Assembly (NCBI GenBank): GCA_020744425.1
Contig: JAGMUV010000005.1
Location: 744,001-808,000 of the forward strand
Direction: 5' to 3'
From: Dactylonectria macrodidyma
Taxonomy: Eukaryota; Ascomycota; Sordariomycetes; Hypocreales; Nectriaceae
Length of the DNA stretch: 64,000 nt
Below are positions 35,169 through 47,100 of the stretch, piece after piece (position 1 is the stretch's first letter; each line of letters begins with the position of its first letter). Position numbers and translations under genes: made by a program. The notes under the pieces are model-generated. The model saw nothing but the letters and a program-made list of their open reading frames with translations, was not told where the DNA came from and made no database searches.

Positions 35169-36356
35169 CTATCGTTTGAATATCCCCAGAAATGAACTCT
35201 TTGGTGACGTGGGAGATTCGGGAGGATTCGAATCTCCAGAGACGGAACCATGTTCCCTCTTTTCCTTGCTGCTCTTGCTCACGCTACCTATCCGGCCTCT
35301 CATGATGCTCCATCTGGAGTCTCGCTTGCGCCCAGGCGACCAGTCCACCCGATACATGTCAACCACAGTGGCGTGCTGAGCATTGGTGCTACCTCTGCGT
35401 GAGGGACCCGAGGTTTCTGAACCTCTCCGAGAGTCGATGTCTACCCTGCTGCTGGGAGTAACGGTACCGCTGCTCTGGAACCAAGGGGATACATTGTCGC
35501 CAGTAGAGCTCACGGATCCTGCCCTATATACAGACATGTTGGTGGAATCCTTGTGGACGGCGACGGGTGGCGGAACCTCCAAGGCCTCTCGGTGTGCCTC
35601 TGATCGAGCTCCAATGTTGCCAGTGCTCATTCTTCGGGATGTCTCGCCAGCCAGGCTATAGCTTTGCAGCTTGTTCTGCAAAAAGAGTCTGCTGATGGGC
35701 TGACCCGACTCCTCATCGACCTCGGCGGTGCTCTCAAGGACGGTGTGGGGGGCGCCGTTGCGGTCGTACGGTCGACCGTGGCTGAAGCTTTGTGTTCTTC
35801 GGTACTGCCGATTGTAATCGTGGAGCGACATTGCGCTATTACCATATCCAGGAGACTTGACGCGTTTGGTGACGACGGCTTTGTCCGCGAGAGGCTCAAT
35901 CGTTGTCGTCTTGATAAATTGGGCTGCAGCGGTCTTGGGGACATGTCGGTAGGGGGCAGGCTCTGGGATAGCGTCATCGTCCTTCTTGGGATTGTAGTTG
36001 GAACCCTTGATAGAGAAATTGAAGAAGCTTCCGCGGCGGGAAGGCGTGCTGCCTTGTCGGGACCTGGACGGCTTCGTTGTGGACTCGTTCGTGAGAGTGG
36101 TCATTGGAGAGGCCGCGGGCTTGGGTTGGTCCTCCTTGGGCGAATCCCGAGATTCGGATACATTTGTCTCAGTCGAGTCATCGTCCTTGTCCATCGCCAC
36201 TACGGACAACTTGCTGCTGAGCTCGTTTGGGTCAAATGGTGTGAGGTTTAAGGATTTCGGCCTATTCTTGCTGTTCTTGCGGGCTATATTTTCCTTGGGT
36301 GTGTTCATCGCCACCTGGGCATCATGGCCCGTCTGGAGGACAATTTCAGTGGCCAT
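35169..36356 (-). CDS. Hypothetical Ser/Arg-rich disordered protein, 395 residues
   Basis: Single-exon gene; family not recognised. It starts MATEIVLQTGHDAQVAMNTP and is Ser, Thr, Pro and charged-residue rich throughout, with many basophilic kinase-like motifs (RSRQGS, RRGSFF, RRMSTG, SRRGS). More ordered patches are RHVPKTAAAQFIKTTTIEPL and SMSLHDYNRQYRRTQSFSHG-like sequence in the centre. It ends SPTSPKSSFLGIFKR. No transmembrane segment or signal peptide is apparent. A long uninterrupted frame with biased but protein-like composition and a terminal FLGIFKR supports a real gene. It probably encodes a phospho-regulated scaffold or signalling substrate, but that is inference. Confidence 0.7.
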   Translation of the reverse strand: MATEIVLQTGHDAQVAMNTPKENIARKNSKNRPKSLNLTPFDPNELSSKLSVVAMDKDDDSTETNVSESRDSPKEDQPKPAASPMTTLTNESTTKPSRSRQGSTPSRRGSFFNFSIKGSNYNPKKDDDAIPEPAPYRHVPKTAAAQFIKTTTIEPLADKAVVTKRVKSPGYGNSAMSLHDYNRQYRRTQSFSHGRPYDRNGAPHTVLESTAEVDEESGQPISRLFLQNKLQSYSLAGETSRRMSTGNIGARSEAHREALEVPPPVAVHKDSTNMSVYRAGSVSSTGDNVSPWFQSSGTVTPSSRVDIDSRRGSETSGPSRRGSTNAQHATVVDMYRVDWSPGRKRDSRWSIMRGRIGSVSKSSKEKREHGSVSGDSNPPESPTSPKSSFLGIFKR

Positions 36357-36964
36357 TTTGTCTGTAAGAAGAAAGTGTGGATGGGGGTCTGATGAGAGAC
36401 GTGGTAGAGACGCTTGCTCGATATCAGACTCGCTTCGGTGGTGAGATTCTTGAGAAACCCGATGCTGATGCTTTCGGGAGAGTATTGGGGCAGAACAGGA
36501 GCTTAGTATTTGAAGAGCCCCTTAGGGAGAGTCTACACATGATATAGGAAACCCAAAGCTGGGAGCGAGAGACATCTCTACGGCTGTAACTCTGTTTGCT
36601 TATGGATGTTTTCATTCAAGCAGAAGCAGGTCATCATGTCCTGACCCACTCGGCACAAAGTATGAATTCGACGTGAGATCTATCGATGGTGGCTGTCTTA
36701 CTTGTAGCAAGCCGTGGAGGCGGTCCGGTCAGAGGCTATTTGACTCAGCCATGAGAGGTGATATGTTGGCGCTTGGGTTCCGGAGAAGGCAATCCGTCTC
36801 ACAAAACCGACGCCCACGGAACAGGATAAAAATTCACCGAAAGCAAATGGTGCTACATATTCAACGAAGGCCTTACCGGAGTTACCGGCAGCTGGGTGTT
36901 GTGACGGCAGCTACGTAGTGTTTGAAAAGGGGTAGATGCCCAACACTGGCTCAGACGGGTTGGG
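36357..36964. other. Short intergenic region
   Basis: About 600 bases upstream of the 395-residue gene, presumably its promoter. Nothing else is visible. Confidence 0.5.
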
Positions 36965-37399
36965 TCAAGACTGGCACGGAGGCGTTAACGACACGGTCGC
37001 TTGCATCGGCCGAGTCAGCTCAGACGAGTTCGTAGGGAGGAGCGAGGCGGGGTCTGAAACAGACTCTTCGATATGAGGGTGTTGTCTCGTACAGATCGGG
37101 CAAGGCCAGTTGGCATCTGGAATGGGACGGCCTTGGTTTCTGTAAACCTTGGGACGCTGTTGACTGGCCAAAAGTTCTGGCTCTGTGGGGGACTCGGGAA
37201 GGTTCACTCGTCTCAGAGCCTTTCTAGATGAAATCCTACGTAGAGACTTCTCTTCAGTGACTAAGATTTCGATCCCAGGTGTAGATTTTTGTAACCCCTA
37301 ACAAGTCATTGAAAGCAAGGGGGTCAGCAAACCGATGCCAAACGGCTCCCGCACTCTTAGTGAAAGGACTGCGGCGGCTGGCATAAATACTCCCGCCAT
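36965..37399 (-). CDS. Doubtful small two-exon gene with a CPIC..H motif
   Basis: Tentative. Exon 37355-37399 (MAGVFMPAAAVLSLR) can be joined to 36965-37297 by removing a 57-nt GT..AG intron ending TTGTTAG, giving 125 residues. The second exon reads like protein rather than noise: NLPESPTEPELLASQQRPK, VYRNQGRPIPDANWPCPIC, TRQHPHIEESVSDPASLLP. The cluster C-P-I-C-T-R-Q-H-P-H could bind zinc. No family is recognised. It may be the 3' end of a longer gene, a decayed fragment, or chance. The donor (GTGCGG) is not a strong one. Confidence 0.3.
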
Positions 37400-40300
37400 C
37401 TTTGTACCGATTACGAGACTTCGCTAGATAACGCCTAACCTAAGAAGCGCTATGCCCTGCGGGATGGCCCATCGAAGACGGTTTTGCATGGAGGGCTTAT
37501 GGGTTGTTGGTTCGGGAACGACAAACTTCGGAATGTGCCAAGCGCTTCGCCACGGATCGACTTCATGACGAGTCGGGGGAAAGGGGACATGTCTGAGAAT
37601 ATGGTGACCATTGGCAGGTAAGTTTATGAAAACATAGTTAGACTAGTTGATTGCTTTTAATTTGAAGCCCCAGAAAAGAAACCGGACGATGTTAGGAACG
37701 GCTTCAGTTAGGGTATGCCTGATTCATCTATGAATTCCACGCACTTCATGCGGCACTTTTTCGTCTCCTGAGATATGACCTCAGTGGCTTAATTGTCAGC
37801 CGCACTTGATAAAGTAAGTATCCAAGCGGTTTCCGTTGTTAGGCGGGCGGAATTCCATCCAGCACTGCCCACTTAAGGGCGCATAAATCAGCATGGCCTC
37901 ATGAAGTCTGTTTGACCAGTTCAGACTTAATTGAGGGCTAGATTGATCACCCCTCTTCCGGGACAGTGCGAATACCATGTCACGAACCTGCGCCCATTAA
38001 TGCCCACATATATTACCCAAGTTGGGTAGCAATTGAGGCGTGTTGGGAAGAAGTTCCTCCGTGGCGACTTTGGCTGAAGCGGCAGGGAGGCTAGGAGGTT
38101 GCAAGTTTACTGTGGAGACGGTTTGCAGCCCCGCGATACTGGACAGACGAAAGCGGCAGCCTAACCTTTTAGTGGGATCGTGACTTGTGAACAAGTGGAG
38201 GCGAAGCTGGCACCAACGTGACGAGCCGGAGTAATTAGGAGAAACACGGCAGTTCTAGCCAAAGATCAAGGATTCCCCGTAACTATGACCGAGAGATTGT
38301 TCACGATAGCCTAGCTGACGGCAGTTAGTAGAGCCATTTCGGAGCGGGCGGATAACAGGTCTGTCTCGAGTTGGTCCAACCAACCAACCATGATGGATGG
38401 CACGACCTTGTCAAGATGCAACAGAGACGGTGATTAGTGACCAAGATTGAGTCGCGTGCACTCTTCAGGTACCAACGTTGAGCACTGACATATTGTGAAA
38501 GCCGCCTACTAACTGTTCATCGAGGCGGATTGCGAGAGCTTAAGGAGAGGCGGTTCGTGCGTCAGGGGAGGGAGAGGACGATGGATGCATGGCGTCAACT
38601 TGTCACTTGCGGGCCTTCAAGTTCAAGCCTCGCATCTGTTAAGTAGTGAGCTGCCAACGCCCGCTTGGCCCGGCGGTAGAGGGGCTTTGACAGTGCCCAC
38701 TACTCATGGTGACTACGACCAACAATGGACACTATGGACGCAATTAGCCCTTTTAAGCCCTCTACCGTATGCGAGGTTGCATGCTGGCTGCACGATCGGG
38801 CGCTCTCCATCTGTCGTTTACCCCAGCGACAGGGTGTCGATTGGCTGTGGCAGACTCCCACGTGCCAGCGGGGTATCCTTGAGACCTACTGCAGAAGTAT
38901 GACAATGGCGTTCAATATTCTTCTCACCGGGGACAATCGCCACTGGTTTTGCAGCAGGACAGCATTGTGTGGCAAACAATGAGATGCAGCTTGTTTGAGC
39001 CATTGTGAGTTGGACCATCTGCTATTCTCAAGTAGACTACCGACCTGGGGACCAATGACTCCCCAACTCACGCATTCGCGTTGGGAACTCTGTGCGTCCG
39101 CAAGGATCTACCTCGCACTGTCGTTATGATGGCACGTAGGTCTAGGTTATGATCGACAGCTTTTCGCGCAGCCATGACCTCGTCAAAATCAAAGGATGGT
39201 TCAAGACTGGGATGCCTGGTGCGTGAAATGCACGCCCTCACGAGCTAGTCAGGGCAATAATTAGTATGCAAAATAAGACACCGAACGGTAGCGTGAGAAA
39301 GGCTTAATGAAGGATGGTGCTGGACTGTCGGACAATCCAGCTGGGATACCGGGGAATTTGCTTTTTACATCTTCATTGGATGCCGAAAGGGCTAAAGCTC
39401 CCCCTGGTCGGTGCCATGTCAATGGACCGAGTCGACCTGATAAGCATAAGCAGACTGGCCAACTCGAGTTCCCAATGCTCTGAGCCACCAACGAGTCGAT
39501 GAAGCACGCTATCTACTGCCTGCAATGGCTTGCCGGTTTTCACACCGAGCCAACCCAACACTGTCTGGTACAACCTAATACTGATCCAACCGAACGATGG
39601 ACCAACAAGCTGGGTGGCGAATATAGATAGGTCTGACCGCATATGTGAACGGACGGTCTCAAAGAGCGGTTGAGCCCTGGCCCTGTTCTTAGTGACTGGT
39701 ACCCGAACACGTACCTAAACGTCTTGTCTCTCCTCATCATACCTCTACTGCCCGCTATCTTATCTGTTGCCTTTTGATGCCGAATTGACTCTCATCATTC
39801 GCAGTAATTAGAACTTACTATGTACAGAAAGCCCATTCCCGTCTGCCGGGCCAGGTTCAAGGATCAAACCACTCGCATCCTCTGTGATCCAGTGACCGCT
39901 GTAGAATTCAGCCTCGCCGGTTCTCTCCCCCACCACACCAGAACCGACCCCTGACCATCATCAGTGCGCCAACGCCAACGTAGGAGGACCCTGGCACCAA
40001 CACAGCGCTTGGAGCAGCACAACATGGGGGGCAGGGGAGGGGGAGCACACGGATGCAGGATGCTGTGGATGTCATAGGCTCGAGCTGATCTCGGTGCCCT
40101 GCCAGCTAACGCTGCGAAGCACTGATTGAGTGCTGAGGCGCTGAGCATTGAGCGCTTCGCGAGCCACGACCCCTGGACCGCGACGTCGACCTGAGGTCTA
40201 AGGTAGGTAGTTCATAGTGGGAGACCAGCACCCGCTTCAACATAATTAACCAGCCGCTTCCCCCTCAACGTCCGACCCCCGGAACGTCCTACGTTCAACG

Positions 40301-41277
40301 TCCAACGTTCAACGTTCGTCATCCAACATCGAAACCCGTCCGAGAGAGGACCTTACCCCCCCCTCATCGTCACCCGTCTCCAACTCCTAGCGTCGAAAGC
40401 CCCTCCTCTGTCGGCCCTGCGTCTCAGTCAACCCAGAATCAATCTTGAACCAGAAACGACCAAACGCCGCTCTCCATTTTGTCTCACCCTGCCTTGCCTG
40501 CCCCAATCTCGCCAACCGACGTGCTGCGTCTCCTCCCAGCCAACCCAGGCCTGCCCATGCTGCCCCTCTGACGTGCAGCCGCCGATTCGAGACCGCCAGC
40601 TAGGGACACCGCCAGGTCGCCCGCCTGCCCGCACTGAGCTGAGCTCTGTCGTTCGTTGGCTCGCTCACACGGGGCGAACTGACTACCAACCAACGAGCAT
40701 ACCTCACCTCCAGTGCATACACACCTCCTATTGACTCACTGGGAGTTAGTGAACGGTTCAAAACTGGTACAGTGCAGACCTGCAGGCTTGCCGTGCTGAC
40801 GTGACATGTCGACTGACAAAAAGTGACGACAGGTCTCAGTTTGGCCAGTTTGGGCCCGTTTGACCAGCCGATTCGAGTTGGTTGTTCGGCGGTTGGAAAA
40901 GCCTTGCTGCCGAAGAGGCGTTTTCCTCCCCGCGTTGCTCCTCCTTTCCTCCGCAAGTCTGTTAGTACTATGTAACTCATTATTGTCATTACCTCTGTTC
41001 TCTGTTTCGCATCTATCCCTATCCCGTCTTGGTCTTTTTCTGTTTTCTGTTTTCTGCCCGCCTAAGGCCTCCTAGACTCCTAGTGTCTTGCTCAACGCTC
41101 TTTCTCCGCCCTCCACCCTCTCCTATTCACTTCGTCTCCCGTTGGCCCCCCTTCCCCTGGGTCACTGAACAGGGTCTCCACGACCGTCCCCACCACGAAC
41201 TTTACTTTTACTCTCTTCCAAGCGTCTCATGTTCCCCTTCAACTCTCTTGCGAGCCGTTGAGGTTGAGGCCGCGACC
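37400..41277. other. Gene-poor interval before the RasGEF gene
   Basis: Almost 4 kb without a supportable gene. The last kilobase becomes pyrimidine-rich with ACGTTCA repeats and is probably promoter and leader of the RasGEF gene. No tRNA or mobile-element signature was seen. Confidence 0.5.
40283..40318. repeat. Imperfect ACGTTCA/ACGTCCA repeat
   Basis: Four or more closely spaced ACGTYCA units, with period 7-8, in the upstream region of the RasGEF gene. Each unit contains an ACGT core, but a binding-site role is not established. Confidence 0.55.
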
Positions 41278-44200
41278 ATGCCTCCCGATCATGCTGGCTC
41301 ACGACAAGCTCACCTGCTACCAGGCACTGCGCCGGCCTCCCGTTCGTTCGGTACAGACAATCCGACCCCTCGGTACTCGCCCACCCGCAACACCAACATC
41401 TACACAAACGACGTCGCCAACACCGAGCCCAGCCCTCGAGTCCGTCCCCAGCACCTAGGCCACGGCAACAATTCGGACTCGGTCGGATCCATTGTGAACG
41501 ATCCCTTCTTCCAACGCTATAGCACAGCTGTCCCTGGTGCTGCTGGCACTGGCGACTCCGACTCGGACGACGACAGTTCCGTGTACCAATCTCTCGACGG
41601 AGACGACGACGAAGAATACGGCCAAAACCGCAACGCCCGAATCGCAAACGACCAGAATTTCAACGATCACGATAGCAATGACCATACCCCCAGCCAAGAC
41701 TGGCTGCCACCCCGTCGAGAGTCTCTGACCGCTCCCCCTTCGAACTGGGTACGTCTATTGCTCTAGTACACGGACCATTACCTCCCTGGTCTCCCGCGGG
41801 GCAGGGGTTGTCCGTGTGTATGAGACACATCGAATGTGTGGGGACTGACTGACCTGACTCTTAGTCGCCCTCATCCTCACCCTCATCCTCAGACATGGAC
41901 GACTTCCATATCGCCGTCATCGGGTCCACCGGTGTCGGTAAATCCTCCTTTGTCCAGCGCGTTCTCGGCCTTGGCCGACCCCCGATATCGAACGCTTCGA
42001 CTGTGCAAGTGCTAGTAGACAAAGTGGCACATAATATCACCCTCCTCGAACTGGACTTGGAGTACTTTGAAATGAACCCAAACCATCCCATCCAATGGCC
42101 AAAACAGATGAACGGCCATATTATCCCCCGCGTTGATGCTGCCCTAATTCTCTACGATGTCATGAACCAGGATTCTATCCGTGAACTTCCGCAGGCGCTC
42201 AGTAAGCTCACTTGAGCAGCTCGCATAAAGAAGGCCTCGCTGACCATGATACAGCTGCCCTCACTAACTCTAATCTTCCCTCTTGCTTGCTCGCTTGCAA
42301 ATGCGAGAATCCAGAAGCGGACTGGGAGGTTGATGCTGACGCATTGGCAAATCATCAGTTATTTAAATCTTGCGTCGGTACCTACAAGATCTCTGCAGAT
42401 AGGCTTGACATCTCCAGAATGTGCCTCCACACGATCCTGCGAGCCATCATGTCCCAACCAAGAGGTATTATCAGCCTCATTGACCGAAGTCCGAGGCAAC
42501 TTAGCTCTAACCACGTCACTAGAAGATATTGGCGAGACAGTCTCGCGCCGTCGAGCGCAGTCTGCTGCTAACCTTGAGGCACCTGACTACAGCGCCAGAC
42601 GACCACTGAGTCAAAATAGCAAACATAGCAGAGCAAGCTCCGACTTTTCTCTTCTCCGCGGGTTCCCTAACCCTCCTGCCACCGAAAACTACCTTGCCCG
42701 CAGTCCTCGGATGGGTCAACATCAAAGCACAAGTCCGAACACAGGCCGTGACCTGGGAGATAATGGCCGGCCGCAGACAGTGAGCAGCATGCTTAGAACA
42801 CCCGGAATTCGGCTCGACAGCGGCGAACCTCACTTGGATCAAGAAGAATCGGATGCAGAATCGTACCGGGACTCAGATGATATCCCTATTCTTCAACGCA
42901 ATGATGACAACGTCCTCGACAAGCCAGCCAAGATGGCGGGTGTATCGTTTGATGAATTGGTAGATCGTCTCCTCGCTCCTCGGCTATCAAGAGCGGATCA
43001 CAACTTCTCCGACATCTTTCTCTGTTTGTATCGAAAGTTTTCAGCTCCTGGCGAGCTTTTCTCGGCCATCCTCACGCGGCTGGATCAAGTACGAGAGGAC
43101 AAGACGATGCATTATCTATCAAAAACAGCCACACAGCTTCGAATCATCGAGATGATTGCCAAGTGGGTGTCACTTTACCCTGGCGACTTTGCGCGCCAAT
43201 CCACTAGGCGCAACCTGGAAGACTTCATCAAACATCTGTCAACGGAGCCCATTTTCTCTATAGCAGCCCAGCACATGCGTCGGCATCTTCAGTTCCACGT
43301 TGTGGAGGATGATGACACGGGCTGGGCAAATGCAGACAACACGGGCGACATGGTTGCAAGCGAGATTTTGTCCAAAGACGTGAACGAATTGTCCTTGGGC
43401 GTTAGCACGCTGCACGTCGATGACGATACAGACGGGAGACCGTCAGGCAGCTCAGAGACGTCGTTTGTGGACAGGGGAAGCTCTGTTGGGAGCCAAGTCC
43501 AATTTCATTCATTCGAAGACTACGAAAGAGTGGCATCCACCCTAGAACCCACGGATAACTTGCCCATGAACAAGTTTCGTTATCACATTTTCATGGAAAT
43601 CCCCGACGACGACGTGGCGGACGAATTGACGCGTATCGACTGGATCATGTTTTCGTCCATCCGAATCCGCGACTTCGTCAGGCACGTCAGCTTGTCTACA
43701 TCCCAAAAAGAGAAGTGTAAAAGCTTAAATAATGTCAACCGAATGATCAACCACTTCAATCACGTCGCCAAATGGGTTGCAAACATGATTCTTTTACGAG
43801 ACAAGGCGAAGCACAGAGCACAGATGCTAGATAAGTTTATGAGTATCGCGTTGAAGCTCCGACAACTGAATAACTATAACGGGTTGGCTGCCATCCTGGC
43901 CGGCATCAACGGGACAGCGATCCACCGTTTGGCCCAGACTAGAGCGCTAGTGCCGGCCGAGACCCAGAAGCGTTTCGCGCGATTGGTAATACTGATGGGA
44001 ACGCAAAAGAGCCACTTTGCTTACCGACTGGCTTGGGAAAATTCGCCTATACCGCGAATTCCTTTCATACCACTTCATCGGCGAGATCTTGTGTCTGCCG
44101 AAGAGGGTAGCAAGACGTTCGTTGGCCCAGATGGGGATCGCATCAACTGGAAGAAGTTTGAAGTCTTGGGAGAAGTTTTGCTCCCCATCATGAAGAGCCA

Positions 44201-44429
44201 GGGCACCCCGTACCCGAATTTGAACAAGCATGACAATGCTCGAGAACTGATTCTCAACTGCCGCATACCAATAGATGAAGAGGTAAGATGGTCCTGTTGC
44301 CCAGATGTTTTGTTCTCATACTAACGGAACCAACCTCAGGAGATTTATCAGCGAAGTATACAGGTCGAAAGTATGTCTGGAGGATCGGCTGAGCCACCCA
44401 GGAAGAAGTTTCCCTGGTTTGCCAAATAG
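41278..44429 (+). CDS. RasGEF with N-terminal degenerate Ras-like domain
   Basis: Five exons: 41278-41748, 41865-42201, 42255-42464, 42523-44282 and 44340-44429, 955 residues. Residues 1-165 are acidic and Ser-rich. Residues about 168-340 form a Ras-like fold starting DFHIAVIGSTGVGKSSF, with an intact P-loop. The DxxG position reads LELDLEYFEM and the NKxD position reads ACKCENPE, so nucleotide hydrolysis is doubtful. A linker follows, then the REM/RasGEF-N domain from about 478 (VSFDELVDRLLAPRLSRADH). The catalytic RasGEF domain covers about 660-925, with MNKFRYHIFMEIPDDD, RIRDFVRHVSLS, LNNYNGLAAILAGINGTAIH and LVILMGTQKSHFAYR. The basic end PPRKKFPWFAK may contact membrane. Such proteins exchange GDP for GTP on Ras-family GTPases at membranes. 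The upstream ATG MPPDHAGSRQ follows a CT-rich leader. Confidence 0.88.
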
Positions 44430-44945
44430 GACAAAGCGGTAGGAGTTACGGTGACTACGTATCTAACTTGGGTATCATACGATCGATATTTGAAGGTATC
44501 TGGCCACGGCATTTTTAGACTTATGGCGCGCGCAATGTTTTTGGATCATAGCGAATAGTCGGCCTGTTGGGCTATGGCAATTGGAATCGGCCCTGTGCTT
44601 TCTCAGATACGTCTCCGAGTTCCATCTCACTCATTCTGAAACCCATGATTGGATTCGTTTCTTGTCTTGGTGAGTCAGTATAATGCATGTGCATGATGCG
44701 CCAATTCAGCTGGCACTTGTAGCCTCAGGCCCCAGGCGCTGTGTCTGCAAACAACACGACTTCCCGCTCTTTCCCCACGACCTGGGCTGTGTAGAGCGGT
44801 GTCACCTGCTCGCAAGTACCCCGTTCGCCATATCGATTCCCTTGAAAAAGGCCAACTTTGCAGGACAAATTCACTTCTACCTATTATCGCCATCAAAAGA
44901 ACATACAGCCATTGCCTTTAGGGTCAGAGATTTCTACTGCTTCCA
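44430..44945. other. Intergenic region between two plus-strand genes
   Basis: About 500 bases holding the 3' end of the RasGEF transcript and the promoter of the next gene. No further feature is visible. Confidence 0.5.
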
Positions 44946-46647
44946 ATGGACCTGTCACCTGAGCCTCAAGTAGATGATATCACGGCATCAGCATGGCCAC
45001 TGCCAACTCTGCGAATACTGTTGAAGCAAGAGAACCTCGAAATTGTGGTCACGCCGTCGTTGTGCCTCGATCTTCCCGCCCGCTTCGCAAACGTCCTGAC
45101 TATCGACCAACTCTGTGTCGACTTGGAAGAATCGCACCTTTGGATCGCGCGGACCGGGAACTGTCACATAGAAGTATCAGTTGCCGTTCATGGCAACCCA
45201 GTTCTCGAAGTCGAGCAGCTGGGTTCGTTTGCTCGGTCAATCAAGCACTGTGATGTATGCCTAATTTCTGAGTCGCCGTCAACCCACTGAGCTCATTATA
45301 TCTATTAGGTGTGGAATCGTCTTGGCCTCCACCTCGAACACGAACCAATAACGCCTACGCAATTGCCAGGGCTCATAAGCTTGTCGATCCAGCACCCAAG
45401 CTTAGCGTCTGCCCTCATACCCCCAACAGGAGCAGCCACTGCACAGTTTCGGGCACTTATTCTCTCCGTCAACGTACTCGAAGCCAAATTACGGCCCCCA
45501 CCAAATCCTGGCCCTAAGGAGCGAACGAAGAAGCGCAAAAGAACACATAGAGGAACCGAGGACACGCCAGCAGCTAGCGAGCATGAGGAGATGTCATCGG
45601 CTCTTGGCATGGATGATCAGCTCGCCGTCGAGAACTTCATTATGAGCCTCAACTTCCCACTCCAATCCAGCACGGTAGACCAATCCATATATACGTTAGA
45701 AATCGACCCGAATTTGACCGCCAATGAGACTTTAGACACAGTAAACAAGCCGGAACTGGTCACAGTGATGTTTGAGCAGCTTATGCTTGCACCTACAAAG
45801 AAATACAAGGAAGTTCGGGTCACATGTGGTCTGTCATCACGTTGCCTCACGAAACTTGCTCCTGGGGTCTTTCACATTCCGTATCTCAAGGTATTACCAG
45901 ATGGCGAAGTCGCGACTGGGGAGAGGCTGATTCCTCGAACAGGCTATATCTGATCGTGCCGATTTTCTCAAGGTCATTGGTGGATCACTCGCTCGGATGA
46001 GGAATGCAGAGTCTCCCGGGCTCAGGCAGAAGATCACAGAGCTGAACTTGCGTAGCGCTCGAGACCAGACTCTTTCAACAGAGTGCGATGGCATCATCCA
46101 AGGCATCGAAAAAAGGACATGGGAGGTTCTAGTAATGAATGCTAAGTTGCCCACTTTGAGGGAAAGAGCAGGAAGGCAGCGTGAACAATCAGTTCAACCC
46201 GAGCTTGAAAAGCCGAGCGCAGTCGAGGACCGCCTCCCCATTCATGCCTCATGCTACGCAGAAGAAGCTCATTTACATGTCAAGCAAGAAGACACAGATT
46301 CGAGCCAAGGAGTATGGGACGTGAATGAGTCCCTCTTGGTGAGCTGGCCAGCATTGGCGAATGATCAAGGTTCATTGATATACAACCATCCATTTAGCCC
46401 GAGATCCTCAGAGTATCAGTTCGCACAAAGCAGTGAGATCCACCACACCTCCGTCGCTCAAGCGGAGCTGCAGAATATCTATATAAAGAATTCATGGCCG
46501 GTGAATGATTTCGAGATAGGTAACGATGGGAGTGGCTCTTATTTCCCTATGAGCCCCGGGTTTCCGAATCAAGTGGAGAATGACATACAGTTTGTAGATT
46601 CAGAGATGAATGGATATGTGAGACATGATCTGGGAGGCTTTCGATAA
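44946..46647 (+). CDS. Hypothetical protein, 531 residues
   Basis: Not recognised. Three exons in frame: 44946-45254, 45309-45890 and 45943-46647; both introns are 52-54 nt. Residues 1-190 look globular: LPTLRILLKQENLEIVVTPS, LWIARTGNCHIEVSVAVHGN, FRALILSVNVLEAKLRPPPN. A strongly basic patch, KERTKKRKRTHRGTED, is a likely nuclear localisation signal. A second globular block includes LAVENFIMSLNFPLQSSTVD and EVRVTCGLSSRCLTKLAPGV. It continues into a helical region (DFLKVIGGSLARMRNAESPG, LRQKITELNLRSARDQTLST) and an acidic, Asn/Ser-rich tail. Exon joining restores frame across both introns, which supports the model. A nuclear protein is likely from the basic patch, but the function is unknown. 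Confidence 0.68.
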
Positions 46648-46690
46648 TTTAACGGCTGGGCATCGCAGAGTAGCTAAGTCATATAGTAAA

Positions 46691-46703
46691 GGGGGGGGGG
46701 GGG
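46691..46703. repeat. Poly-G homopolymer
   Basis: About 13 consecutive G residues shortly after the stop codon of the 531-residue gene. Such runs are prone to length variation and to sequencing error. Confidence 0.8.
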
Positions 46704-47100
46704 TGTTGCGGACAATGTCAAGTGACTAGAGTTGCATCAGAGGAATGAAAGAAGGCAAGACAAAAGGCTGAGTGTATTGTAAAACTACATCTTCTGAAGA
46801 CAAAACCCTGTGTAGGTAGATTACAAGCGCCAAATACAGCCCTCTGTCATCAACGCAGGGGGGGAGGCTATCTATCTGGTGGGAACGACAACCCACGAAA
46901 TCCAAAGCATAAATTTAAATCGCTGAAGTGGGAAAAGGAAACGGCCGCTGGTGCTGGGTCTTCTTAAGCCTTGCCAAGCCAAGCGTAAGCCATGTGCTCT
47001 TAGTGAGGAGGGTTGATGAGCGTGAGAGACCGTGAATATGTGTTTTGGTGATATGGCGCGCAAAGCCCGGCCGGGCGGTGGCGGTCTCATATGTCTTGCT

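Noticed and set aside
35215..35240. tRNA-like T-arm sequence (GGATTCGAATC)
   Set aside because: It lies inside the 395-residue coding gene, and no acceptor or anticodon stem can be drawn around it.
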